From assembly GCA_965200115.1 (NCBI GenBank), contig OZ241336.1, positions 2,232,001 to 2,296,000 of the forward strand: DNA of 64,000 nucleotides, written 5' to 3'. Positions within the stretch are counted from its first letter, which is position 1, and each line of letters opens with the position of its first letter. The position numbers and the translations under genes are program-made. The notes under the pieces were generated by a model that made no database searches, had not been told where the DNA came from, and saw only the letters and a list, made by a program, of their open reading frames with translations. Below, piece after piece: positions 43,342 through 53,302 of the stretch. The stretch is from JAPOUP01 sp026708635. GTDB taxonomy: Bacteria > Pseudomonadota > Alphaproteobacteria > Rhodobacterales > Rhodobacteraceae.

Positions 43342-43542
43342 AGGACCATCCTACGCCAATTTTTCCTGACGGCGAACCGCCACGTGGGCCCGGAAATCCG
43401 GAAAACGAATCGCCTTTCAGGCCCGAAAGAAGCCGTGTCGGCGTCCGGACGGCCACCGCTGACGGCAAACCGGCTAGACCGGCCACCCCGATACCTGATC
43501 CGGTCGCCAGACGACACGCTCACCATAGCGTGGGAAAGTCCT
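43342..43542. repeat. MITE-like ~200-bp repeat, copy 1
   Basis: A non-coding 201-bp unit beginning aggaccatcctacgccaat and ending atagcgtgggaaagtcct, ends that form imperfect ~15-bp inverted repeats. A second copy lies at 43770-43972 in the same orientation with scattered substitutions. The motif GGAAGTTGG occurs on both flanks (43331-43339 and 43545-43553), suggesting a target duplication. Confidence 0.8.
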
Positions 43543-43633
43543 GGGAAGTTGGGTGCCACCCCTTCCGGAACGGGACGCGTCAGGGATTCACATGCCGACG
43601 CGGGATGAGATACCCGACCTGATCATGGGCGTC

Positions 43634-43709
<76 letters not shown>

Positions 43710-43769
43710 GCCGACACGGCGACAGTAGCGCATTGGCAATGCCAGAATCAAGTGACGTCCCTACAACAC

Positions 43770-43972
43770 AGGATCATCCCACGCCAATTTTTTCCTGACG
43801 GCGAACCGCCACGTCGGCCCGGAAATCCGGAAAACGAATCGCCTTTCGGGCCCGAAGCAAGCCGTTTCGGCGTCCGGACGGCCACCGCCGGCGGCAAACC
43901 GGTTAGAACCGGCCACCCCGATACCTGATCCGGCCGCCAGACGACACGTTCACCATAGCGTGGGAAAGTCCT
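43770..43972. repeat. MITE-like ~200-bp repeat, copy 2
   Basis: Second copy of the 43342-43542 unit, 203 bp, starting aggatcatcccacgccaat and ending atagcgtgggaaagtcct. No coding potential. The 43973-44168 stretch that follows has nothing else recognisable. Confidence 0.8.
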
Positions 43973-44168
43973 GCGACAACCTGCAATGCTATCGCGTTTG
44001 AAAGCCGAGCCAGTGAATTTCCATTTTCTGAGCCGTGAAACGGGAACGGAAAAGCGCTTCTCATCGTCCTCTCCGATGGTTCGGGCATTTTCGAGATTCA
44101 ACGAAATGTCTGAGGCCCAAACGCGATAGCCCTATGACAACTTGGGAATTCCGGGTGCCCAAAGGTTA

Positions 44169-45054
44169 GGGCCCGTTGACAGTCATCCTGCGAATCGCCC
44201 GGCCTGATGCCATTTTCCCCGCCAATAACCGCCTGCAGGAACGGCGGCACGACAGGCAACGATTACATGGGCGGGCAGAACGATGAACGCGGACAGAACG
44301 GTGCTGACCGACGGGATGCGGGCACGGACCGGGGACACGCTTCCGGGCAGGAAATCCGATCCCGGCGCCACGGCGGCGGACAACCGCCTCTTCGTGGAGG
44401 CCGTTCTCTGGCGGTTCCGCACGGGGTCGCCCTGGCGCGACATCCCGGAGCGGTCCGGAAAGCGCAACAGCGTCTCCAGGCGGTTCCGGCGCCGGGTTCT
44501 CCCGGGCGTCTCCGGGCGCGTTTCCGACACCCTGTCCGGGGAGTCCGGCCCCGGGCGCGTGTCCGGCGGCGGCGCGGTGGTCCAGGCGCGCCGGAAGGCG
44601 GCGGGCTCAAAAGGGGGGGCCGCGCCCAGGGCATCGGACGCTCCCGGGGCGGCCTGACGACCAGGGTCGTGGCCGTGGTGGACGCGCTCGGCTGCTCTGT
44701 CCGCTTCACGGTCCTGCCCGGTCAGGCGCACGACCTGACGGGGGTTCCTGATCTCCCCGGCGGCCTCCCGTTCGGGACCTTCGTCGGCGACAGGGCGTTC
44801 GACGCCGACTGGCTGCTTGAGGACCTGGACGCCCGCGGCGCGGAGGCGGTGATCCCGTCGAGGCGGAACCGGACGGCGGCGCGGGCGCATGACCGGGACG
44901 TGTACGGCCGGCGGCACCTCGTGGAGAATTTCTTCGCCGGGATCAGGGAGTTCCGGGCGACCGCGACGCGGTACGACAGGACCGACGGGAGCTTCGCCGC
45001 CGGGATTCACCCCGTCGCCGGAGTGGTCGCCGCGAGATGAATGTCAACGGGCCC
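44169..45054 (+). mobile_element. IS5-family (IS427 group) element, copy 1
   Basis: An 886-bp element with 13-bp terminal inverted repeats GGGCCCGTTGACA and TGTCAACGGGCCC, flanked by TA on both sides (44167-44168, 45055-45056). It encodes a two-frame transposase and is closely related to the copy at 56692-57573. Confidence 0.9.
44283..45040 (+). CDS. IS5-family transposase, two frames joined at A4G7
   Basis: ORF A (44283-44657, MNADRTVLTDGMRARTGD; VLWRFRTGSPWRDIPERSG) is the usual IS427-type N-terminus. ORF B continues in the -1 frame from AAAAGGGGGGG (44609-44619): GIGRSRGGLTTRVVAVVDAL, VLPGQAHDLTGVPDLPGG, GDRAFDADWLLEDLDARGA, AVIPSRRNR and RHLVENFFAGIREFRATATR with the catalytic Glu. IS427-group elements make a fusion by programmed -1 frameshifting, and this slippery run fits; a simple frameshift mutation is the alternative. 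Confidence 0.75.
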
Positions 45055-45130
45055 TAAATCACAACAGGAATTGCAGGGAGATGGAGACACCTGCCAACAG
45101 TCCCACATCATGGAGTTAACCTATACCGTT

Positions 45131-45291
45131 GGGGCTTATATACATTACATGACAAAAATGAAATCGTGTTGCCAAACAGTCTCATCCAGCACGAAGGACG
45201 CGGAAGGTGGGAGTTGATACGGGTTTGACTGTCCATATCATCCCCCATTGTGGGAAGGATTAGCCTGTGTCAAGTAATGTATATAAGTCCC
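45131..45291. repeat. 161-bp MITE with 24-bp TIRs and 8-bp TSD
   Basis: The ends 45131-45154 (ggggcttatatacattac...) and 45268-45291 are inverted copies of each other, 24 bp with two mismatches. The element is flanked exactly by ATACCGTT at 45123-45130 and 45292-45299. The interior has no coding capacity. It lies 36 bp beyond the lon stop codon. Confidence 0.88.
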
Positions 45292-45327
45292 ATACCGTTC
45301 GCCTTGGTCGGCTTCCTTCGACCGAAA

Positions 45328-47739
45328 TCAGTGAGTCGTCGCGCCTGCCAGATTATCTTCCACCTGAGGCGTTGCGCCGGGAGCAGCCGTTTCCTCCTCA
45401 ACCTCATCAATCTGAATCGGTTCCGGCTGACGCACCAGCGCGGCATCAAGGACCTGTCGGACGGTTTCGACCTGAATGATGTTTAGACCCTCTTTGACGT
45501 TATCCGGGATCTCCGCCAGATCCTTACCGTTTTCTTGGGGAATCAACACCGTTCCAATTCCTCCGCGGAGCGCCGCGAGAAGCTTCTCCTTCAGCCCGCC
45601 GATCGGAAGTACATGACCACGCAGGGTCACTTCACCTGTCATCGCGATATCCTTGTGCACGGGAATCTGCGTCAGCACCGACACGATGGCGGTAACCATC
45701 GCGATACCGGCGGAAGGCCCGTCTTTAGGTGTGGCGCCTTCCGGCACGTGGACATGAATGTCGACCAGGTCAAATGTCTCCGGTTTCAAACCTATCGAGG
45801 TGGATATGGCGCGAACGTAGGACGACGCGGCCTCAATCGACTCCTTCATCACATCGCCAAGTTTTCCGGTGGTCTTCATCCGCCCCTTGCCTGGAAGACG
45901 GAGCGCCTCGACGGAAAGAAGATCTCCGCCGACAGAGGTCCAGGCAAGCCCGGTGGCAACCCCTATCTGATCGTCACTCTCAGCAAGTCCATACCGATAT
46001 TTCTCGACACCAAGAAATTCCTCAAGCCGCTCCGGAGTTATCTCAATCGACTTGGCTTCCTTCTTGACGATCCGAGTGACGGCCTTCCGCGCCAGCTTGG
46101 CGATATTCCGTTCGAGATTCCGGACACCCGCCTCCCTGGTGTAGGTCCGGATAATATGCCGAAGTCCCGCGTCCGTCAGATTGAACTCGCCGGTTCTCAA
46201 AGCATGATTCTTGGTCTGTTTCGGAATCAGGTGCTGCTTCGCGATCTCGGTCTTCTCGTCTTCCGTGTAGCCCGCAAGCGGTATGATCTCCATACGGTCG
46301 ATCAGCGGTTCAGGCATCACATAGCTGTTGGCTGTAGTCAGGAACAGGACATCGCTCAGATCGTATTCCACCTCCAGATAATGATCGACGAATGTCGAGT
46401 TCTGCTCCGGATCAAGCACCTCAAGCATTGCCGACGCCGGATCCCCGCGGAAATCCCGCCCCATCTTGTCAATCTCGTCGAGCAATACCAAAGGATTCGT
46501 GGTTTTCGCCTTCTTCATTGCCTGGACCAGCCTTCCGGGCATTGAGCCAATGTAGGTGCGGCGATGCCCTCGGATCTCCGCTTCGTCCCGGATCCCACCG
46601 AGCGAAATTCGAATGAACTCCCTACCGGTGGCGCGCGCGACCGACCGGCCAAGCGATGTCTTTCCGACTCCCGGGGGACCCACAAGGCACAGGATCGGTC
46701 CCTTGAGTTTCGCGGAGCGTTTCTGTACCGCAAGAAACTCCACGATCCGCTCCTTGACCTTTTCAAGGCCATAATGATCGTCATCGAGAACCTTCTGCGC
46801 CCGGTCCAGATTCTTCTTGACTCGCGATTTGACGCCCCAGGGTATCGAGACGATCCAGTCAAGATAGTTACGCACCACGGTCGCCTCCGAACTCATCGGC
46901 GGCATGTGCTTGAGCTTCCTGAGTTCCGCGCCGACCTTTTCCCGGGCTTCGTCCGATAGTTTGATCTCGCTGATTTTCTTCTCTAGTTCAGCAAGTTCGC
47001 CTTCACCCTCCTCCCCATCCGCCAGTTCCTTCTGGATGGCCTTCATCTGCTCGTTGAGATAATATTCACGCTGCGTCCGCTCCATCTGCGACTTCACGCG
47101 TGTCTTGATTTTCTTCTCGACCTTAAGGACATTCATCTCTCCCTGCATAAGGCCGTAGATCTTTTCCAGCCTCTCCGTGATGGAGAGCGTCTCTAGCAAA
47201 TCCTGCTTCTGCTCTACCGACACACCTAGATGTCCCGCCACCAGATCGGCGAGTTTCTGTGGCTCGCGGGTCTCAGCGACCGATCCAAACGCTTCTTCGG
47301 GAATGTTTTTCCGTGTCTTGGCGTAACGTTCAAAACCCTCGCTTACTGACTTAACCAGCGCCGCCCGCACGGAGGCATCACCTTCCTGCTCTTCGAGAAC
47401 CTCCGCGCGGGCCTCGAAGAATCCGCTGTTATCCAGATAGTCGATGGTCTTGACACGCTTCAGACCTTCGACAAGTACCTTAACGGTACCATCCGGCAAT
47501 TTCAGCAGGTGCAGCACGTTTGCCAGAACGCCAACCCTGTAAATGCCGTCGGCCTCTGGGTCGTCCGCACTGGGGTCGATCTGGCTCGCAAGCAGGATCT
47601 GCCTGTCTTCGTTCATGACTGCATCAAGCGCCCGAACCGACTTTTCGCGGCCAACGAAGAGCGGCACGATCATATGCGGAAAGACGACGATATCCCGCAG
47701 CGGCAGAACGGGATAGGATGGACTTGAACGCTTTTTCAT
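45328..47739 (-). CDS. lon: ATP-dependent protease Lon
   Basis: 803 aa, normal for LonA. N-domain (YPVLPLRDIVVFPHMIVPLF), Walker A GPPGVGKTSL, Walker B region PLVLLDEIDKMGRDFRGDP, and the C-terminal protease domain with PKDGPSAGIAM carrying the catalytic Ser plus VLPIGGLKEKLLAALRGG with the Lys. It degrades damaged and regulatory proteins. Encoded downstream of tgt on the same strand, with 205 bp between them. The downstream flank has acquired a MITE. Confidence 0.96.
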   Translation of the reverse strand: MKKRSSPSYPVLPLRDIVVFPHMIVPLFVGREKSVRALDAVMNEDRQILLASQIDPSADDPEADGIYRVGVLANVLHLLKLPDGTVKVLVEGLKRVKTIDYLDNSGFFEARAEVLEEQEGDASVRAALVKSVSEGFERYAKTRKNIPEEAFGSVAETREPQKLADLVAGHLGVSVEQKQDLLETLSITERLEKIYGLMQGEMNVLKVEKKIKTRVKSQMERTQREYYLNEQMKAIQKELADGEEGEGELAELEKKISEIKLSDEAREKVGAELRKLKHMPPMSSEATVVRNYLDWIVSIPWGVKSRVKKNLDRAQKVLDDDHYGLEKVKERIVEFLAVQKRSAKLKGPILCLVGPPGVGKTSLGRSVARATGREFIRISLGGIRDEAEIRGHRRTYIGSMPGRLVQAMKKAKTTNPLVLLDEIDKMGRDFRGDPASAMLEVLDPEQNSTFVDHYLEVEYDLSDVLFLTTANSYVMPEPLIDRMEIIPLAGYTEDEKTEIAKQHLIPKQTKNHALRTGEFNLTDAGLRHIIRTYTREAGVRNLERNIAKLARKAVTRIVKKEAKSIEITPERLEEFLGVEKYRYGLAESDDQIGVATGLAWTSVGGDLLSVEALRLPGKGRMKTTGKLGDVMKESIEAASSYVRAISTSIGLKPETFDLVDIHVHVPEGATPKDGPSAGIAMVTAIVSVLTQIPVHKDIAMTGEVTLRGHVLPIGGLKEKLLAALRGGIGTVLIPQENGKDLAEIPDNVKEGLNIIQVETVRQVLDAALVRQPEPIQIDEVEEETAAPGATPQVEDNLAGATTH

Positions 47740-47944
47740 GCTTTTGTTCCGGTCTCTGGAAGGTCAGGCTCCGCGCTGTCATCGCGAAAGCGCTAGCCCG
47801 TTTGGATGTCCTGTTCAGCAAATTGGGGTAACCGGGCATACTTTTCAAGTCCGGCTCCGCGATGGCCGTCCACCGCAGGACGCCGAGGCCACCGGCCATC
47901 GCATATCGCTTCGGGACACGCCCGCGGACGTCGGACAAACCAGT

Positions 47945-49075
47945 TCACAGCGGCTCGATGTCTCCCTCCGACCGCATCGAATGAAACGCCGCTTGCCACT
48001 CCGCGAACCTTCCTTCGGAGATCGCGCGACGCATACCGTCCATCAGTTCCTGAAAATAATGAATGTTATGCCACGTCAACAGCATCGAGCCGATGATCTC
48101 ACCGGAACGGACCACGTGATGGAGGTAAGCGCGCGAATAACATCGGCAGGCCGGGCAACCGCATTCCCCGTCAAGGGGACGCGGATCGTCGGCATGACGC
48201 GCGTTCCTGATGTTCACCTGCCCCCGGCGGGTGAACGCCTGGCCGGTTCTTCCGGACCTGGACGGAAGAACGCAGTCCATCATGTCAATCCCCCTCTTCA
48301 CGGCACCCACGATATCATCCGGCTTCCCCACACCCATCAGGTAGCGCGGCCTTTCCGCCGGAAGCATCTCGGGAACGTGATCAAGAACACCGAACATAGC
48401 ATCCTGACCTTCGCCCACGGCAAGCCCTCCAACCGCGTAACCGTCAAAACCTATGGCCCGCAGAGATCGGGCGCTCTCCTTTCTGAGGTCGATTTCCAGT
48501 CCTCCTTGCTGGATGCCGAAAATCGCCCGGGCCGGCCTGTCACCGAACGCCTCTCGGGAGCGCGCGGCCCAGCGCATGGACAGCAGCATGCTTTCCTCGA
48601 TCCGGACGCGGCTTGCGGGCAGGGCGGGACATTCGTCGAACGCCATCAGAATGTCCGAACCAAGCGACAGCTGGATACCGATCGATCGTTCTGGCGTGAT
48701 TTCATGCGTGGAACCGTCAATATGGCTACGAAACGTCACTCCCCGCTCAGTCAGTCGCCGCAGGCCCGCCAGACTCATGACCTGAAACCCGCCGCTATCG
48801 GTCAGGATCGGCCCGGGCCAATTCATGAAACGGTGCAGACCGCCCAGACGTTCGATACGCTCCGCCCCGGGCCGAAGCATCAGGTGATAGGTGTTTCCGA
48901 GCACGATATCCGCGCCCGTGGCGCACACCGACTCCGGCATCATGGCCTTCACGGTGCCCGCCGTCCCCACCGGCATGAAGGCAGGCGTGCGGACATTGCC
49001 CCTGGGTGTTGAAAGCACCCCTGTCCGGGCCTCTCCGTCAGTAGCCAGGAGATCGAACCGATACCGTTCAGCCAT
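47945..49075 (-). CDS. tgt: Queuine tRNA-ribosyltransferase
   Basis: 376 aa from ATG 49075 (MAERYRFDLLATDGEARTG), the family's usual start. It exchanges guanine-34 for preQ1 in tRNAs with GUN anticodons, such as the tRNA-Asp(GTC) in this window. TDSGGFQVMSLAGLRRLTE contains the catalytic-site Asp, FGIQQGG and DMMDCVLPSR are signature stretches, and the zinc site is CGCPACRCYSRAYLHH. Intact. Confidence 0.95.
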   Translation of the reverse strand: MAERYRFDLLATDGEARTGVLSTPRGNVRTPAFMPVGTAGTVKAMMPESVCATGADIVLGNTYHLMLRPGAERIERLGGLHRFMNWPGPILTDSGGFQVMSLAGLRRLTERGVTFRSHIDGSTHEITPERSIGIQLSLGSDILMAFDECPALPASRVRIEESMLLSMRWAARSREAFGDRPARAIFGIQQGGLEIDLRKESARSLRAIGFDGYAVGGLAVGEGQDAMFGVLDHVPEMLPAERPRYLMGVGKPDDIVGAVKRGIDMMDCVLPSRSGRTGQAFTRRGQVNIRNARHADDPRPLDGECGCPACRCYSRAYLHHVVRSGEIIGSMLLTWHNIHYFQELMDGMRRAISEGRFAEWQAAFHSMRSEGDIEPL

Positions 49076-49377
49076 ACGTCGGCATTCACAGATCGACGGA
49101 CGGTTGTCCAGTACGGGGCAGCCGGTAGGTTTAGCCCAACTTTTGACTTCCGCGTCTTCCAGTCCATTGTTCCGGACCGGTCCGGTCCGGCTGCCGCGCA
49201 TATTGTCAGCAGCGGAACGACGAGCCGGACAATCGGCAGCTCACGAGGCGGTTCAAGCCCCCTTCAAATTGCCCGCAGGAATGTCCGCCCGAAACAAATC
49301 CGCCCCGCACACCCGAGCGCTCTGGACGTTTGCCGACCCATTCCTTATATCTTCTGTCAGGATTGATTGAGGACACA

Positions 49378-49743
49378 ATGGAAACCAGAACTCCGGAGAG
49401 ACTGGAAGGTACGCCTCTTATCAGGCCATCAACCACGGACCATCCATTGTATGACGGCGTGGTGGAGGCCTGCAGGTCAGTCTACGATCCCGAGATTCCG
49501 GTCAATATCTACGATCTCGGGCTAGTTTACACGGTCGATATCAACCATGAGAACGAGGTGCGGATCACCATGACATTGACGGCTCCAGGCTGTCCGGTCG
49601 CGGGTGAGATGCCGGGCTGGGTCGCCGATGCGGTCGAACCCCTGCCGGGGGTAAAGCAGGTTGACGTTGAACTGACCTGGGATCCTCCATGGGGAATGGA
49701 AATGATGTCTGACGAAGCGCGGCTGGAACTGGGATTCATGTGA
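49378..49743 (+). CDS. DUF59/SufT-like Fe-S assembly protein
   Basis: 121 aa from ATG 49378 (TTGAGGACACA upstream). DUF59 core: CRSVYDPEIPVNIYDLGLVY, MTLTAPGCPVAGEMPGWVAD and VELTWDPPWGMEMMS. This single-domain form lies in SUF neighbourhoods and helps Fe-S cluster maturation. Its stop overlaps the start of the A-type carrier gene (TGATG), so the two are coupled. The rest of the SUF operon is not upstream here. The 302 bp between tgt and this gene show nothing else. Confidence 0.88.
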   Translation: METRTPERLEGTPLIRPSTTDHPLYDGVVEACRSVYDPEIPVNIYDLGLVYTVDINHENEVRITMTLTAPGCPVAGEMPGWVADAVEPLPGVKQVDVELTWDPPWGMEMMSDEARLELGFM

Positions 49744-50123
49744 TGTTCGCAGTTCCGGGAAAACAGGCGGTAACACTTACTGCCGCGGCAACCAGACAGG
49801 TTACCAGACTCATGGCCGATAAGGATGTGAAGGGTCTTAGGATCGGCGTCAGGAAAGGTGGTTGCGCCGGCATGGAATACACCATGGATAGCGTATCCGA
49901 GATAGATCCGAACGACGAGGTGGTGGAGCAGGACGGTGCCGTGGTGATGATTGCGCCAATGGCGCAGATGTTCCTGTTCGGAACGGAAATCGATTACCGC
50001 GTCTCGCTGCTGGAATCCGGCTTTACCTTCCGCAACCCAAACGTAGTGGATTCGTGCGGTTGCGGAGAATCGATCAAATTCAAAGGTATCGACGAATTGG
50101 CCGCGGAGAGAGACGGGCGGTGA
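49743..50123 (+). CDS. A-type Fe-S carrier (SufA/IscA family)
   Basis: 126 aa. HesB/IscA fold with the three conserved cysteines in RKGGCAGMEYTMD and VVDSCGCGESIKF. It transfers Fe-S clusters to target proteins (the Rieske enzyme, IspG and IspH here would be clients; inference). ATG 49743 overlaps the preceding stop; a GTG at 49740 is also possible. Confidence 0.9.
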   Translation: MFAVPGKQAVTLTAAATRQVTRLMADKDVKGLRIGVRKGGCAGMEYTMDSVSEIDPNDEVVEQDGAVVMIAPMAQMFLFGTEIDYRVSLLESGFTFRNPNVVDSCGCGESIKFKGIDELAAERDGR

Positions 50124-50470
50124 GTCCAGGCTCCACTGACGTGGAATTCGCCCGCGGGCCGTTTTTAGGCGGCGAGCGGGCAGGAAAAACGCAAGAGCTA
50201 CAGGACTTTCGAACTCCCTTCGCTTTCCTTCAGACGCCCCTACGGCAAACGCTCAATATGACCCGCAGCATACATTGTCTCGGTCCCGACCGGGGCATAC
50301 TACCTTTTCATGAGTCCATGGTAGGATTCAACTTTCGATAAATCCCAATCTGTTCAGCCTATGCATTGGCATTGATGGAAAGGCATGGCGCAATTAAAGG
50401 TGGCTGACTCGCGACCCGGCGAGACATCACCGCCCTTGCCCGGAATCCACGCCCACGCTAGAAGTGCGCC
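50124..50470. other. Intergenic stretch, no gene supported
   Basis: 347 bp between the A-type carrier gene and ttcA. No open frame with family features, no tRNA and no obvious terminator hairpin with a T-run. Probably contains the ttcA promoter. Confidence 0.4.
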
Positions 50471-51331
50471 ATGCCTGTCGAAACCCGCGACATCCATCCG
50501 CTCCTGCGAGGGGCGCCGGGAACAACGGAGTTCCATAAGCTGCGCAAGCGAATCGTGCGGGAAACGAGGGAGGCAATCGAACGTTACGGAATGGTCGAGC
50601 GCGGCGCGCGCTGGCTCGTCTGTCTCTCGGGCGGCAAGGACAGCTATACAATGCTGGCCGTGCTGCACGAACTGAAGTGGCGCGGACTTCTGCCGGTCGA
50701 TTTACTCGCATGCAATCTTGACCAAGGCCAACCCGGATTCCCCGCGACGGTGCTACCGGAATTCCTCGAACAGGTTGGAGTCGCCTACCGAATCGAGTAT
50801 CGAAACACCTATTCCGTGGTGACGGCCAAAGTACCGGCGGGCAAAACCTATTGTGCGCTCTGCTCGCGACTGCGTCGGGGAATTCTCTACGGAATCGCGC
50901 GCGAGGAAGGCTGCAGCGCCGTCGTGCTGGGCCATCATCGTGACGATATTCTGGAAACCTTCATTCTAAACCTGTTTCATGGAGCTCGTCTGGCTACCAT
51001 GCCTCCCAAACTGGTCAATGAAGACGGTGATCTGTTTGTATATCGCCCACTCGCGCACGTAGCGGAAGCCGACTGCGATCGGTTCGTCAGGGCAATGAAG
51101 TATCCTATCATTCCCTGCGACCTCTGTGGCAGCCAGAAAGGACTGGAACGCCCGAAGGTCAAAGCGATGCTGGATCAATGGGAAGCCAGTTATCCAGGGC
51201 GTAGGCAGAAGCTGTTCCGTGCGCTGATGAATGCTCGCCCTTCGCGCCTCCTCGACCCCGGGCTCTTCGATTTCGCGGGCTTGACACGGACGGCCACCGG
51301 CTTCTCACCGGCCGATAACGGGCCAATCTGA
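50471..51331 (+). CDS. ttcA: tRNA 2-thiocytidine synthetase TtcA
   Basis: 286 aa. PP-loop ATPase with LVCLSGGKDSYTML, the CALCSRLRRG pair and PCDLCGSQ that hold the Fe-S cluster, and VLGHHRDDILETFILNLF. It thiolates cytidine 32 of certain tRNAs. Complete; the start at 50471 is followed directly by the family-like MPVETRDIHPLLR. Confidence 0.92.
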   Translation: MPVETRDIHPLLRGAPGTTEFHKLRKRIVRETREAIERYGMVERGARWLVCLSGGKDSYTMLAVLHELKWRGLLPVDLLACNLDQGQPGFPATVLPEFLEQVGVAYRIEYRNTYSVVTAKVPAGKTYCALCSRLRRGILYGIAREEGCSAVVLGHHRDDILETFILNLFHGARLATMPPKLVNEDGDLFVYRPLAHVAEADCDRFVRAMKYPIIPCDLCGSQKGLERPKVKAMLDQWEASYPGRRQKLFRALMNARPSRLLDPGLFDFAGLTRTATGFSPADNGPI

Positions 51332-51493
51332 CCAAACAGGGCAAACCCGCGCCTCGGTCATGGCCCGAACACGTTACGCGGCCCGCAAAGATCCGCCTCT
51401 CGGCTCGCGCGCGGTCTGGCTTTGCCCTTGACCTTTTGAGATATGGACTGTTGAACCTCCCCTGATCATTGGTAGCGAACCGACGGTGTCCGT

Positions 51494-53302
51494 ATGGACG
51501 ATCAGAACAAGAACCTAATCATGGCCACGGCCCTGAGCTTCATGGTTATCCTGGTCTGGTTCATCCTCTTTCCACCGGAGGAGCCACCCGCTGAACGGGA
51601 ATCCGTCGAAGTCCCCCGGGCGGAGACGCCGACCGCCCAAACCGCGGAAGCCACCGATGATACGGCTAGGACAGCGCCCGAAATCGGAACGGCCATTTCG
51701 CCCGAATCCCCCCGCATTCCGATCCGGACGGACAGGCTGGAGGGTTCGATCGCCCTGAAAGGCGGTCGCATCGATCATCTGAACCTTAAGGACTATCGCG
51801 CCAACCTCGCCGAGGAGAGCGATCTTGTCTCACTTCTGAAACCCGCGGAAACCGAAGCCGCCCAACTAGCGGTGTTCGGCTGGGCACCCGGTGGCGACCT
51901 CGACTGGGATGACGTTCCCGGTGCGCAAACACCCTGGTCGGCTCCGACGGGAGCGGTGCTCACCACCGACAGTCCACTGGTGCTGGCATGGACCAATGAG
52001 AAAGGGGTCACATACACGCGCACCATATCGATCGACGAGGATTTTCTGTTTACTGTCACCCAAAGCGTGCGGAACGGCAGTAACACCGATATTCGGCTGG
52101 CGCCCTATGGAATGCTGCGCCGCTATGGCGAACCGCAGGATCTGACCGGCTTTTTCATCATCCAGGAGGGTCCGATCCGCCAGTCGGGCGAGGAGATGAG
52201 CGAATTCAGTTATGGCGACCTGCGCGATTTCGACCGCGACGAACGCTGGGGGGCCCATTCCGAAGTCCTGGAGATTGCGGCAAACGGTTGGCTGGGCTTC
52301 ACCGACCACTATTGGATGACCACCCTAGTGCCACCAAACGAGGCGTCGTTCACCTCGGTCCTGAAATATGACTCGAATCTGGACGTATACACCGCCGAGG
52401 CCCGCTATCCGACCATCACACTGTCAGCGGGCGAGGCGGCGGACGTCACGACACGACTGTTCGCGGGAGCGAAGGAATGGGAAACGATCCGCGCCTACGA
52501 GCGGCAGAACGGTATCCACCGTTTCATCGACTCAATAGACTGGGGCTGGTTTTTCTTCCTGACCAAGCCGATATTCGCGGTGCTGCACTGGCTGAACGTA
52601 CTGATCGGCAACATGGGCTGGGCCATCATCGGCCTGACGCTCATCATTAAGGCGGTGCTCTTCCCTCTCGCTTTCAAATCCTATGTTTCGATGGCGAAGA
52701 TGAAAGAGCTGCAACCCGAAATGGTCAAGATTAAGGAGCGTGTGGGAGACGACCGTCAGCAGATGCAGCAGGAAATGATGGCCCTCTACAAGAAAGAGAA
52801 GGTCAATCCGGCTTCGGGCTGCCTCCCCATTCTTCTTCAGATCCCGATTTTCTTCTCTCTCTACAAGGTCATTTTCGTCACTATCGAGCTTCGCCATGCC
52901 CCCTGGCTTGGCTGGATCCGGGATCTCTCGGCACCTGATCCCTCGTCAATACTGAACCTGTTCGGTCTCCTGCCCTATTCGACGCCCGATCAGGGATCCA
53001 TATTTTTCATCTTCTCGCTTGGGGTATTGCCAATCCTGCTCGGAATTTCCATGTGGCTCCAGCAAAAGCTGAATCCGGCTCCCACCGATCCCACACAGGC
53101 GATGATTTTCGCCTGGATGCCGTGGGTGTTCATGTTCATGCTGGGCACCTTTGCCAGCGGGTTGATCATCTATTGGATCGCGAACAACATGATCACGTTC
53201 GCACAGCAGTATCTAATAATGAGAAGCCAGGGCTACCGGCCGGACGTCTTCGGCAACATCATCGCAGGCTTCAGGCGAAAGCCGAAGACCGAGGAAAAAT
53301 GA
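51494..53302 (+). CDS. yidC: Membrane protein insertase YidC
   Basis: 602 aa, the size of proteobacterial YidC. N-terminal helix (NLIMATALSFMVILVWFILF), a large periplasmic domain to about residue 340, then the conserved core: INVLIGNMGWAIIGLTLIIK-type helix, YVSMAKMKELQPEMVKIKER, YKKEKVNPASGCLPILLQIP, PWVFMFMLGTFASGLIIYWI and NNMITFAQQYLIMR. It inserts membrane proteins with or without Sec. rnpA and yidD are not immediately upstream as is common elsewhere. Its stop overlaps the MOSC gene start (ATGA). Confidence 0.96.
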   Translation: MDDQNKNLIMATALSFMVILVWFILFPPEEPPAERESVEVPRAETPTAQTAEATDDTARTAPEIGTAISPESPRIPIRTDRLEGSIALKGGRIDHLNLKDYRANLAEESDLVSLLKPAETEAAQLAVFGWAPGGDLDWDDVPGAQTPWSAPTGAVLTTDSPLVLAWTNEKGVTYTRTISIDEDFLFTVTQSVRNGSNTDIRLAPYGMLRRYGEPQDLTGFFIIQEGPIRQSGEEMSEFSYGDLRDFDRDERWGAHSEVLEIAANGWLGFTDHYWMTTLVPPNEASFTSVLKYDSNLDVYTAEARYPTITLSAGEAADVTTRLFAGAKEWETIRAYERQNGIHRFIDSIDWGWFFFLTKPIFAVLHWLNVLIGNMGWAIIGLTLIIKAVLFPLAFKSYVSMAKMKELQPEMVKIKERVGDDRQQMQQEMMALYKKEKVNPASGCLPILLQIPIFFSLYKVIFVTIELRHAPWLGWIRDLSAPDPSSILNLFGLLPYSTPDQGSIFFIFSLGVLPILLGISMWLQQKLNPAPTDPTQAMIFAWMPWVFMFMLGTFASGLIIYWIANNMITFAQQYLIMRSQGYRPDVFGNIIAGFRRKPKTEEK

